DNA from: Novosphingobium percolationis
GTDB lineage: Bacteria > Pseudomonadota > Alphaproteobacteria > Sphingomonadales > Sphingomonadaceae
NCBI RefSeq assembly: GCF_020179425.1
Contig: NZ_JAILYM010000008.1
Span: forward strand, 1-64,000
DNA length: 64,000 nucleotides
Direction of reading: 5' to 3'
Positions 1-8,138 of this stretch are shown here, one piece after another. Made by a program: the position numbers and the translations under genes. Position 1 is the stretch's first letter. Every line of letters starts with the position of its first letter. A model generated the notes under the pieces. That model was not told the DNA's origin. It did not search any database and worked only from the letters and a program-made list of their open reading frames with translations.

Positions 1-71
1 AGAGAGAGGAGCCCACTCTGAGCTGCGCGCAGCCCAATGATGCGCCCTCTTACCTCAAGCGAGGAATCTCA

Positions 72-2093
72 ATGCTTAATCAATCTATTACTTCAAATAA
101 TACACACCCCAGCAGGACAGAACAGCGCTTCTTCGCGCAATTGCTCCTTTCCCTCAAACTGCCCAGCCTGCTTCCCGCGATCGAGGCGGCGCTCGCCGCG
201 GACCATGCCGTCGTCGTTCAGCTCGTCTCGACCTCCGAAGCCATGCTCGATCGGCGGCTCGCCGACTTGTCCGATGCCGAGCGGGAGGCGCTCGAGATCG
301 ACCTGTCACCGCGCGAGGCGGTTGTGCTGTACCTTGAGAAGAGCTTCCCGGTCCGGCTGATGGCGGTGTTCACCGACGAGAACGGCAATCCCCGATCCGA
401 GCCGATGATCGACGAACAGGGCAACCCCGTGCTTTGCCGGGCAGCGGTCGCGGCGCGCGACCGGATGATCGAGCAACTTTGCGCCCTTCCGCCGATCGCG
501 CCGGCGCTCGATGCCATCATCGAGCGATTCGGCGTCGATGCTATCGCCGAAGTGACCGGGCGCAGCAGGCGGCTGATTGTCGGCGCTGATGGGCGGCAAA
601 AGCTCCAGTCGCGCAGTCCGCGCGCCAACCTTGTCGAGACGAAGGCTTTCATGGACGGTGACAAGCGTATCCTGGTCTTTTCCGACGCCGGCGGCACGGG
701 CCGAAGCTACCACGCCGACCTTTCCGCGAAGAACCAGGCTCGGCGCGTGCACTTCCTGCTCGAACCTGGCTGGCGTGCCGACGCGGCGATCCAGGGGCTG
801 GGACGAACCAATCGCACCAATCAGGCCTCGGCCCCCTTGTTCCGCCCGGTCACGACCGATGTCCGCGGCGAGCGGCGTTTCATCTCGACCATCGCCCGGC
901 GCCTCGACAGCCTTGGCGCGCTGACGCGCGGCCAACGTCAGACCGGCGGACAGAATCTGTTCGATCCGGCAGACAACCTCGAGAGTTCCTACGCAAAGGA
1001 GGCGCTGCATCGCTGGTTCGGCCTGCTGTTCCAGGGCAAGCTCGATGCCGTGTCACTGAGGCGGTTCCAGGAGCTGACCGGTCTTTCCATCGAGAACCCG
1101 GATGGATCGCTGGCCGACGATCTCCCCCCGATCCAGCGCTGGCTCAACCGCATTCTGGCGCTGCCGATAGCCTTGCAGAACGCGATCTTTGATGAATTCC
1201 TGGGACTGGTCGAAGCGCGGGTCGATGCCGCACGGGCAGCCGGAACGCTGGACCTCGGTGTCGAAACGATCGCGGTCGAACGCTACGAGATCGTCTCGGA
1301 CACACTCTTGCGCACCGATACGATTTCCGGGGCGACAACCCATCTCCTCGAGCTTGAAATCGCGCGCGCCCTCAAACCACTGACGTTCGAACGTCTGGAG
1401 GGGCTCCATGCACTCGCTGATCCGCAGCACCGCCCGGTGCGCAATGTGCGGTCGGGCCGTATCGCACTTGTCGTGCCAGCACGCAGCCTGCTGACCGACG
1501 AAGGTGCGCGCATCGCCCGGTTCGAACTGATCCGGCCGCTCAAGCGCACCTGGATGAGCGCCGACGATCTTGCCGAGAGCAACTGGGAACCGGTCGATCA
1601 TGAGATCTTCCGCGAATGCTGGCGCGGCGAAATCGATGAGGCTGCGGCATCGCTCAGCGTTGAGCGGCTGCATCTCGCCACCGGCTTGCTGCTTCCGGTC
1701 TGGGACAAGTTGCCCGTAGACCATGTCCGCGTCTCGCGCATCGCGGCGCGTGACGGGCGCTCGCTGCTCGGCCGCGAGGTTCCGGCAGCGCATGTGCCCG
1801 CGCTGTACCGTGCGCTTGGGCTGGGGGAGGGGGCACCGCTAGCGCCACACGTCGTCGTTGAAGCCGTGCTTGCTACAGGTCGCGCGATGGAGGTCGCGAG
1901 TGTCGATCCGCTCACGCTCAAGCGCAGCCTCGTCAATGGTGCCCAGCGGCTTGAACTTACCGGATGGTTGGCCGCTCGGCTCGACTGGTACAAGGCGCAA
2001 GGCTGCTTTACCGAGATCATCCGTTTCCAGACCCGCCTTTTTGTACCGCTTGAAACCGCTTTGGACGTGGTTTCGGCGATCACACGCGGTTGA
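72..2093 (+). CDS. Strawberry-notch-type helicase, C-terminal half
   Basis: This 673-residue protein matches the C-terminal helicase lobe of bacterial Strawberry-notch (SBNO) proteins, common on sphingomonad plasmids and islands. Seen: FSDAGGTGRSYHAD near residue 203, then HFLLEPGWRADAAIQGLGRTN, the arginine-rich helicase C motif, then a long C-terminal domain. Full-length relatives are about twice this size and carry an N-terminal ATPase lobe, absent here. The ATG is preceded by GAGGAA at 61-66, a plausible ribosome site. The frame is also open to the window edge, and bases 60-115 are AT-richer than the gene, so the 5' end may be a rearrangement junction. Alone it lacks a Walker A and is unlikely to be an active ATPase. 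Family call firm, integrity uncertain. Confidence 0.75.
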   Translation: MLNQSITSNNTHPSRTEQRFFAQLLLSLKLPSLLPAIEAALAADHAVVVQLVSTSEAMLDRRLADLSDAEREALEIDLSPREAVVLYLEKSFPVRLMAVFTDENGNPRSEPMIDEQGNPVLCRAAVAARDRMIEQLCALPPIAPALDAIIERFGVDAIAEVTGRSRRLIVGADGRQKLQSRSPRANLVETKAFMDGDKRILVFSDAGGTGRSYHADLSAKNQARRVHFLLEPGWRADAAIQGLGRTNRTNQASAPLFRPVTTDVRGERRFISTIARRLDSLGALTRGQRQTGGQNLFDPADNLESSYAKEALHRWFGLLFQGKLDAVSLRRFQELTGLSIENPDGSLADDLPPIQRWLNRILALPIALQNAIFDEFLGLVEARVDAARAAGTLDLGVETIAVERYEIVSDTLLRTDTISGATTHLLELEIARALKPLTFERLEGLHALADPQHRPVRNVRSGRIALVVPARSLLTDEGARIARFELIRPLKRTWMSADDLAESNWEPVDHEIFRECWRGEIDEAAASLSVERLHLATGLLLPVWDKLPVDHVRVSRIAARDGRSLLGREVPAAHVPALYRALGLGEGAPLAPHVVVEAVLATGRAMEVASVDPLTLKRSLVNGAQRLELTGWLAARLDWYKAQGCFTEIIRFQTRLFVPLETALDVVSAITRG

Positions 2094-2392
2094 GCGGCTT
2101 GTCACGGTCATTTTTCTGACATAGATTTCAATTGCGTAGTCGAAACGGGCTGCGCCGAGGCCTGAGAACCTCGCTTGGAGTTCCTCTCAAGTTTCTGCCG
2201 CGAGTTCGTGGCCGGATTGCCGGTTCGTATGTCCAAGTCCTTCGGGACCAAAGGGGCCGGCGCATGCACTCCAAGCATGTTCTCAGCTTCCGGCCATTTC
2301 GCCGGAGCGCCTCGCAATGAGGGCATAGGTTTTCCTATGGTGCGGCATTCGAAGGGGCGAGAGGTCGCAAGACCCGGCTGGCGTGCGGGCCG

Positions 2393-2929
2393 ATGAGCGA
2401 GCCGGGCTTTCCCGCGCTCGTGCCGCTCGATGCCTTGTCGGCGAGCCTGCTCGACGAGATGTACCGGGCCGAGCGTCCTTCGCTGCTGCGCAGACTGGCG
2501 CGAAAGACCGGGCTCGACCAGGCCGAGGACGTCGTTCACCAGGTCTTCGTTCGTCTGGCGGGACGGGGACAGGCGCTTGCCGAGATCGAGACGCCGTCGA
2601 GCTTCATTGCCGAGGCAGCCCGCAATGCCGAGCGCGACAACGCGCGCGCGGCGTACAGGCGCGCCGAAGAACGGCACGTGCCCTTTGAAGAGGTGGATCT
2701 TGCCGGGGCCGATCCGATTGCCTGTTTGGAAGCGCGGGACCGGCTCGTTCGGCTCGAACGTGCGCTTGACCGACTCAAACCGTTGGCCCGGAATGTGTTT
2801 CTCGCGCGCCGTCTCGACGGCTATAGCTATGCCGAGATCGCAAGGCAGACGGGGTTGAGCGTGCGCGGCGTTGAAAAGCAGATGAGCCGGGCTCTCCAGC
2901 AACTCGCCAGGCATTTGCGCGAACCATGA
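2393..2929 (+). CDS. fecI: ECF sigma factor, FecI type
   Basis: 178-residue extracytoplasmic-function sigma factor. Region 2 lies at about residues 20-90 (RLARKTGLDQAEDVVHQVF) and region 4 at about 115-172, with the helix-turn-helix DGYSYAEIARQTGLSVRGVEK. FecI-type factors direct RNA polymerase to genes for a paired TonB-dependent receptor and are controlled by FecR. The stop overlaps the fecR start (ATGA), so the two are translationally coupled. The receptor (5202) and lasso isopeptidase (8138) follow on the same strand, so its likely targets are lasso peptide uptake genes. No strong ribosome site precedes the chosen ATG. Confidence 0.9.
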   Translation: MSEPGFPALVPLDALSASLLDEMYRAERPSLLRRLARKTGLDQAEDVVHQVFVRLAGRGQALAEIETPSSFIAEAARNAERDNARAAYRRAEERHVPFEEVDLAGADPIACLEARDRLVRLERALDRLKPLARNVFLARRLDGYSYAEIARQTGLSVRGVEKQMSRALQQLARHLREP

Positions 2930-3900
2930 GCGACATCGTTGGCGATTCGATCCCGGAGACGATCCGCGCAGAAGCGGCGCATTGGCTGGCGCGCCGTGAA
3001 GGCAATGACGGCAACACCGCAATCGAGGCCGAATTTGCGGTCTGGCTCGAGCGGGATCTGCGCCATCGCCTTGCCTATGCCGAGGTCGAGCGGACCTGGC
3101 GGGAAAGCCGGCTGCTGGCGAACACCGATATCGGACGTTCGCGCAGCCTTGTGCGCGCACCGTTCCATATGCGGCGCAGCACCCATGTCGTGGCGGTGAC
3201 GCTGGCCGTGATGGTCACGGTGGGTTTGCTGTCGGTTCGCTTCGTCGGGGTGGGGCCCATGCTCGAAATCGGCGGCGCGGTCGAAGCACGATCCTATCAG
3301 ACCGTGTCCGGCGAGATGCGCACCTGGCAGCTTGAGGACGGCAGCGCTTTGACGTTGGACGGCGCGAGCCGAGCGCAGGTGCAGATCGGTTCGGCCTTGC
3401 GCCGCATCGAACTGCAGGCCGGGCATGCGAGCATCCACGCAGGCCGCAACGATGTCCGGCCACTGGAAATCCATGTGCGGGACGTGTCGGTCCGAACGGA
3501 CGATGCCGTGCTCGACGTGACCGTTGCCGGCGACGACGGCAGGATCGAGGTCGTGTCCGGTGCCGCCGAAGCGACCTTGCCTGGCGGAGAGACACGTCAT
3601 CTATCCGCGGGGCGGACCGTAACCACGCAAGCTGCAGTGGTACGGACGACGGCCGTGGCGGAGCCTGTCCGATCGACGCTGTTGCCCGCCAGCGATCTGA
3701 CTGTGGGTCAGGCGGTCGCGCAGCTCAATCGCCAGAACGCCATGCAAATTCGCCTGGCGACACGCGACATCGCGGACATGCGGCTGTCGGGCGGTTTCAG
3801 GGGTGATGATCCTGAAGCCTTTGCGCGAACGGTTGCAGCGGTGAACGGACTTGCGGTCGTGCGGGTCGGGCAAGCGATTGACCTGCGTCCGCATTCCTGA
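2926..3900 (+). CDS. fecR: FecR-type anti-sigma / signal transducer
   Basis: 324 residues. The N-terminal DUF4880-like cytoplasmic domain (about 12-60, EAAHWLARREG and LERDLRHRLAYAEVERTW) binds the sigma factor. One membrane segment lies at about 86-107 (THVVAVTLAVMVTVGLLSV). The periplasmic FecR domain spans about 120-240. The C-terminus (about 255-324) resembles a secretin/TonB short N-terminal (STN) fold. In the family it relays ligand occupancy from the receptor's own STN domain to FecI. It overlaps fecI by 4 bp. In most FecIR loci the receptor gene follows directly; here a toxin-antitoxin pair of about 1 kb lies between. Confidence 0.9.
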   Translation: MSDIVGDSIPETIRAEAAHWLARREGNDGNTAIEAEFAVWLERDLRHRLAYAEVERTWRESRLLANTDIGRSRSLVRAPFHMRRSTHVVAVTLAVMVTVGLLSVRFVGVGPMLEIGGAVEARSYQTVSGEMRTWQLEDGSALTLDGASRAQVQIGSALRRIELQAGHASIHAGRNDVRPLEIHVRDVSVRTDDAVLDVTVAGDDGRIEVVSGAAEATLPGGETRHLSAGRTVTTQAAVVRTTAVAEPVRSTLLPASDLTVGQAVAQLNRQNAMQIRLATRDIADMRLSGGFRGDDPEAFARTVAAVNGLAVVRVGQAIDLRPHS

Positions 3901-3933
3901 ATTCCGTGGGTGTCACGCATACGCCTTCCAATC

Positions 3934-3962
3934 TTGTCGTAGCAAATTTGGTGGCATATATT
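3934..3962 (+). promoter_or_regulatory. Promoter of the Xre/RES toxin-antitoxin pair
   Basis: A -35-like TTGTCG at 3934-3939 and a -10-like TATATT at 3957-3962 are separated by 17 bp. They sit just after fecR and 18 bp before the preferred antitoxin start at 3981. The hexamers lie inside the longer reading frame that begins at 3906, which supports the internal start. Confidence 0.5.
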
Positions 3963-3980
3963 GGGGCAAGGAGTGCACCC

Positions 3981-4331
3981 ATGCTTGCAGCGTTTCTTGA
4001 TGATATCCGTGACGGCGACCTGATCGCCCCCAAGCGCATGGCGGACCGGCTGCGTCTTCCGCTGACGCGGCTTTCGAAGCTGGCGCATCTCAATCGCAAT
4101 GTGATGACGAGCCGCCCGGAAAGCCCGGCTGTTCAGGAAAAGTTGGGGCAGATTGCCCGCATCATCGCCCGGGCAGCAGACTTGTCGGGTGAAGAAGGTC
4201 GCGCAATCATCTGGTTCAAGTACCAGCCGATTCCTGGATGGGGTAAGACTGCCGAGGAGCTGGTTGAGGAAGGTCATGCTGATGCGGTGCTCGAAGACCT
4301 CGAGCGCATGGCCGAAGGCGTCTATTCATGA
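3981..4331 (+). CDS. MbcA/ParS/Xre-type antitoxin
   Basis: 116 residues from ATG 3981, chosen because AAGGAG lies at 3968-3973 and a promoter sits just upstream; the frame extends back to 3906. The N-terminal half is helical and Xre-like (AFLDDIRDGDLIAPKRMADRL). The C-terminal half is the DUF2384 toxin-binding region, with IIWFKYQPIPGWGKTAEELV and a C-terminal acidic helix ending in Tyr-Ser. Such proteins neutralise RES-domain toxins and repress their own promoter. The RES gene follows 68 bp downstream. An ATG overlapping the antitoxin stop opens a 20-codon frame that ends before the RES start. Independent of the flanking fecR and receptor genes in function. Confidence 0.85.
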   Translation: MLAAFLDDIRDGDLIAPKRMADRLRLPLTRLSKLAHLNRNVMTSRPESPAVQEKLGQIARIIARAADLSGEEGRAIIWFKYQPIPGWGKTAEELVEEGHADAVLEDLERMAEGVYS

Positions 4332-4399
4332 AATTGTGGCTGCCTGTCTCACAACGAGGGACCATTCTTGCTGAGGAAAGCTGCGGCTAACTTTCCTTC

Positions 4400-4912
4400 A
4401 TGAGCTATCCGATCTGCCATCTTTCTGTTCCGCTATGGCGCATGCTGCCGATACCCCACCAACGCACGCCGTTATCGGGTGAGGGCGCAAGGCTCTATGG
4501 TGGGCGTTGGAATCCGCGCGGAACTCCTGCGCTCTATCTGGCGACCGATCACGCAACGGCCGTGGCCGAATTCTATCAGGGCCTGCCCAAACCTGGTACT
4601 CTTGCACCTTACCACGTCAACGCATCGCGCATCGCCGATCTTACTGACGGCCGGGGTGGCCCCTTCGATTCAGAGGTTGCTCAAGCGCTGGAAACGTCAT
4701 GGAAGGCGCTGGCACAAACATCTCGTAATCCTCCGCCAAGTTGGCAGCTTGCTGTTGAACTCATCGCCGACGGTATGGAAGGAGCGCTCGTGCCATCTGT
4801 GCAGAACCGTGGCGGGTGCAGTCTGGTACTTTGGCGTTGGCACGATGCTGCTCTCGGCTCCGGCGAAGGGGCCGCGCTTATCCTTCTAGATCCCGAGCGC
4901 TCGCTGAGTTGA
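4400..4912 (+). CDS. RES-domain toxin
   Basis: 170 residues, the usual size. The RES signature is clear: arginine in LWRML, then GARLYGGRWNPRGTPALYLA, then a conserved glutamate in AVAEFYQ; the second half carries the family's WQLAVELIADG-like segment. RES toxins break down NAD+ and arrest growth when the paired antitoxin is lost. The partner is the Xre-type protein at 3981-4331. Arg, Gly-Arg-Trp-Asn and Glu are all present, so the toxin looks intact. The pair sits between fecR and the TonB receptor, an unusual place, presumably by insertion. Confidence 0.85.
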   Translation: MSYPICHLSVPLWRMLPIPHQRTPLSGEGARLYGGRWNPRGTPALYLATDHATAVAEFYQGLPKPGTLAPYHVNASRIADLTDGRGGPFDSEVAQALETSWKALAQTSRNPPPSWQLAVELIADGMEGALVPSVQNRGGCSLVLWRWHDAALGSGEGAALILLDPERSLS

Positions 4913-5130
4913 GCCTGTTCTTCGAGCGGATTGCACAGTCTCGGCAAGACATTCTCTGGGCCAGAACTTCGGATATTTCCCGCTATGACCTACCAGAAGA
5001 GGGGAGGGGGCGAGGGAAGAGGTGCGAGGTGAACGGACCCGGTTGTTCAGCATAGAGCTCCGGCTCGGCTGACGGGGTCAGCACCCCGCGCTCCGCTACG
5101 GCGAGCGTGATCGCGCCCATCAAAAATTTC

Positions 5131-5159
5131 TGTCGGGTGATTGCGACCGCCGGCGTCTC
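5131..5159 (+). promoter_or_regulatory. Candidate ECF-sigma promoter of the TonB receptor
   Basis: TGTCGGG at 5131-5137, preceded by the AT-rich CAAAAATTTC, and CGTCTC at 5154-5159 are 16 bp apart and end 42 bp before the receptor start. A CGTC-type -10 is common for FecI-group sigma factors. This is inferred by eye; no second copy was found in front of fecI for comparison. Confidence 0.3.
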
Positions 5160-5201
5160 CACCGCCATGAGCGCTCATTCGGGCGCCAGGGAGGCAAGAC
5201 C

Positions 5202-8138
5202 ATGACGTCCATGACCCATACCCGTTCGATCGTCGCCACGCTGATGGCGGCTACTGTGCTCGTTGCACCGCATGGTGCGCAGGCGCGCGATACCCGACGA
5301 CTGCTCCTCGATCTGCCTGCGCAGCCGCTGGCCGATGCCCTGCGCAGCCTTGCGCAAGCATCCGGGCGGACCGTGCTGGCAGATGCCGATGTCGTGGGCA
5401 GGCGCAGTGCCCCGGCGGTGCGCGGCACCTTCACGGTCGGCGAGGCCCTGTCGCTTCTGCTGGTAGGGTCTGGACTGCAGAGCGTCGAGGTCGGCGATTC
5501 TTACGCGGTCAGGCTCGCAACTGCGCGTCTGCCGGGGGAGGGGGTGATTGCCGACACCCCCGAAATCCTGGTCACAGGCACCCGCATTCGCGGGTCTGCG
5601 CCGGCCGGCGCGCAGGTGATCGCGATCGACCGCAAGGACATTGAGCAAAGTGGCCTTGCCACGACCCAGGAGGTCATGGCCGCGATCCCGCAGAACTTCG
5701 GCGGCGGCGCCAATGAGGGCACGGTCGGCTTCACCACGCGCAACAATGCCGGCGGCAACATCGGCTACGGCGCGAGCGTCAACCTCCGCGGCCTCGGGAC
5801 GACTTCGACGCTGACGCTCGTGGAAGGCAACCGGCTCGCGCTGGGCGGGGGAGGGGGCACCTTCGTCGATCTCTCGCTGATCCCGACGAGCGCGATCGAG
5901 CGGATCGAAGTGCTCGCTGACGGGGCCTCTGCAATTTACGGCTCGGACGCGGTTGCCGGCGTGGTCAATGTCAGGCTCCGCCGTAATTTCGAGGGCGCTG
6001 AAACCAGCCTGCGCACAGGGATCGCGGATGGCTTTACCGAATTCCAGGCGAGCCAGATCGTCGGCAAGAAGTGGTCCACAGGCCGGATCATGGGGTCTTA
6101 CGAATACTACGATCGCACGCGCCTCGGTTCGGAGGACCGCGCCTATGCGACCGAAGACCTGCGCCGCTATCTTGGGCCCGACTATCGCCAGGCTTATGCC
6201 AACCCTGGCACGATCACGGCGGCTGACGGCAGCGTCTATGGTATTCCGAAGGGGCAGGATGGCACGCATCTGTCAGGGTCCGACCTGATCCCCGGCGTCA
6301 CCAACCTTGGCGATGGCCGTAGCCAAACCGATCTCCTGCCCGCAACCCGCCGCCATGCCGGCGTCATTGCCTTCGAGCAGGAAATCACTCCCGCGGTCAC
6401 GTTGCGCGTCCAGGGCTTTGCCGCCGATCGCCGGTCGTCTCAGCGCTACTTCGCGCTCAATTCGCCGGTCACGGTCACGTCTGCCAACCCATTCTACGTC
6501 GATCCGATCGGCACCGGTCAGCCGGTCAGCGTCACCTACGATTTCCGGAAGGATCTCGGCGCGCCGCTCAACAGGGCGCACGTCACCAACTGGGCGACCT
6601 CGGCCTCGCTCGAGGCACGGTTCGGTCAGTGGCATGGCGAAGTCTATGGCAGCTACGGCCAGCAACATGAACAGCTGGAATCACTGAACGAGGTCAACAG
6701 TGCCCGCCTGGCGGCCGCGCTTGCGGACAGCAATCCGGCAACAGCTTTCAACGTGTTCGGCGATGGCTCGCACACCAGCGTGGCGACGATCGACAAGGTG
6801 CGCGGCTCTGCGACGCAACGCGATCGCTCGCGCCAGACCACGGCAGGGTTGAAGTTCGACGGGCCACTGTTCGCGCTGCCGGGTGGTGCTCTGCGGCTTG
6901 CCGTCGGCGCCGAATACCGGGCCGAAGCCTTCGGTTCCGCCTATGTCTATGATGATTTCAGCCTCAGCCCGATCTCGGGTGGCGACACCGGCTACCCGCT
7001 CTCGCGACATGTCGTTGCGGGCTATGCCGAACTCATGGCGCCGCTGGTCGGACCGGGGCAGGGCATTTCCGGGATCCACCGGCTCGAATTCTCGGTGGCG
7101 GGCCGCATTGAGCACTATTCCGATTTCGGGACGACGACGAATCCGAAAGTTGGCGTGACGTGGGAACCCGTCGAGGGGCTGGCCCTGCGCGGCGCGTACG
7201 GCACCTCGTTCCACGCGCCGGGCTTCTTCGATGTGCGTCAGGGACCAGGACTCAGCCAGGTCGTACCTCTGCCGGTATCCGATCCGACATCGCCTGGCGG
7301 ATCGAGCAATGTCGTCGCGCTGTTCGGCAACAATCCGGCGATCGGACCGGAACGAGCGCGTACGTTGACGGCCGGTATCGATCTCCGGCCGAAGGCCGTG
7401 CCCGGTCTTGCATTGAGCATGACCTGGTTCGACGTCTCGTATCGCGACCGCATCTTCAACCCGGCGGTCGATGCCTTCACGTTCCTCACCCAGCGCGACC
7501 GCTACGCCTCGCTGATCACCGCCAACCCATCGGCGGCAACGCTGGCCACTCTCTATGCCGATCCGAACTTTGCGAACCCGTTCGGCATTCCCGGCTCGGC
7601 GATTGCCTATGTGATCGATGCGCGCAACGCGAACCTTGCGCGCAACCACCTCGACGGGATCGATTTCGATCTCGGCTATCGCAAGGCTCTGACGGGCGGG
7701 TCCTTTGAAGTTGGCGCTTCGGGTACCTGGTTGTTCCACCTGACGCAGCAGTTCACCGCGACATCGCCCGTGGTCGAAGCCCTTGGCACGATCGGCAACC
7801 CGGTGCGCTATCGCGTCCGTGGTCGCGCATCGCTTCAGCTTGGTAGCGTCGGGTTTGCAGGTTTCGTCAACCACACCGCCGGCTACGCCAACACTGCGGT
7901 CAGTCCGGTCGAACATGTTGCCAGCTGGACGACCGTTGATGTCCAGTTGAGCAAGACCTTTGGCGAGGTCGATGGCCCGATGCGCGGGACACGGTTGTCG
8001 CTCAGCGTGACGAACCTGTTTGACCGCAATCCGCCCTACGTCAACAATCGCACGCCCTATTCGGCATCGGGTTTCGATCCCGAACAGGCAAGCGCGGCCG
8101 GTCGGGTCATTGCTCTCCAGCTGGTAAAGGCATGGTGA
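5202..8138 (+). CDS. TonB-dependent receptor with STN signalling domain
   Basis: 978-residue outer membrane transporter. A signal peptide ends near AHGAQA. The STN domain is at about 40-105 (LLDLPAQPLADALRSLAQASG). A TonB-box-like stretch, EILVTGTRIRG, precedes the plug (about 135-250, with VNLRGLGTTSTLTLVEGNR). The 22-strand barrel fills the rest, ending NLFDRNPPYVNN... and a C-terminal hydrophobic strand with Trp last. GGGAGG ends 7 bp before the ATG. The STN domain fits signalling to FecR/FecI upstream. The next gene, overlapping by 1 bp, is a lasso isopeptidase, so the likely ligand is a lasso peptide, as in astexin-type loci. Confidence 0.92.
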   Translation: MTSMTHTRSIVATLMAATVLVAPHGAQARDTRRLLLDLPAQPLADALRSLAQASGRTVLADADVVGRRSAPAVRGTFTVGEALSLLLVGSGLQSVEVGDSYAVRLATARLPGEGVIADTPEILVTGTRIRGSAPAGAQVIAIDRKDIEQSGLATTQEVMAAIPQNFGGGANEGTVGFTTRNNAGGNIGYGASVNLRGLGTTSTLTLVEGNRLALGGGGGTFVDLSLIPTSAIERIEVLADGASAIYGSDAVAGVVNVRLRRNFEGAETSLRTGIADGFTEFQASQIVGKKWSTGRIMGSYEYYDRTRLGSEDRAYATEDLRRYLGPDYRQAYANPGTITAADGSVYGIPKGQDGTHLSGSDLIPGVTNLGDGRSQTDLLPATRRHAGVIAFEQEITPAVTLRVQGFAADRRSSQRYFALNSPVTVTSANPFYVDPIGTGQPVSVTYDFRKDLGAPLNRAHVTNWATSASLEARFGQWHGEVYGSYGQQHEQLESLNEVNSARLAAALADSNPATAFNVFGDGSHTSVATIDKVRGSATQRDRSRQTTAGLKFDGPLFALPGGALRLAVGAEYRAEAFGSAYVYDDFSLSPISGGDTGYPLSRHVVAGYAELMAPLVGPGQGISGIHRLEFSVAGRIEHYSDFGTTTNPKVGVTWEPVEGLALRGAYGTSFHAPGFFDVRQGPGLSQVVPLPVSDPTSPGGSSNVVALFGNNPAIGPERARTLTAGIDLRPKAVPGLALSMTWFDVSYRDRIFNPAVDAFTFLTQRDRYASLITANPSAATLATLYADPNFANPFGIPGSAIAYVIDARNANLARNHLDGIDFDLGYRKALTGGSFEVGASGTWLFHLTQQFTATSPVVEALGTIGNPVRYRVRGRASLQLGSVGFAGFVNHTAGYANTAVSPVEHVASWTTVDVQLSKTFGEVDGPMRGTRLSLSVTNLFDRNPPYVNNRTPYSASGFDPEQASAAGRVIALQLVKAW

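Noticed and set aside
2108..3160. 350-codon minus-strand frame opposite fecI/fecR
   Set aside because: Lies antisense to two clear genes, has arginine/proline-rich composition and no family motifs; a high-GC shadow.
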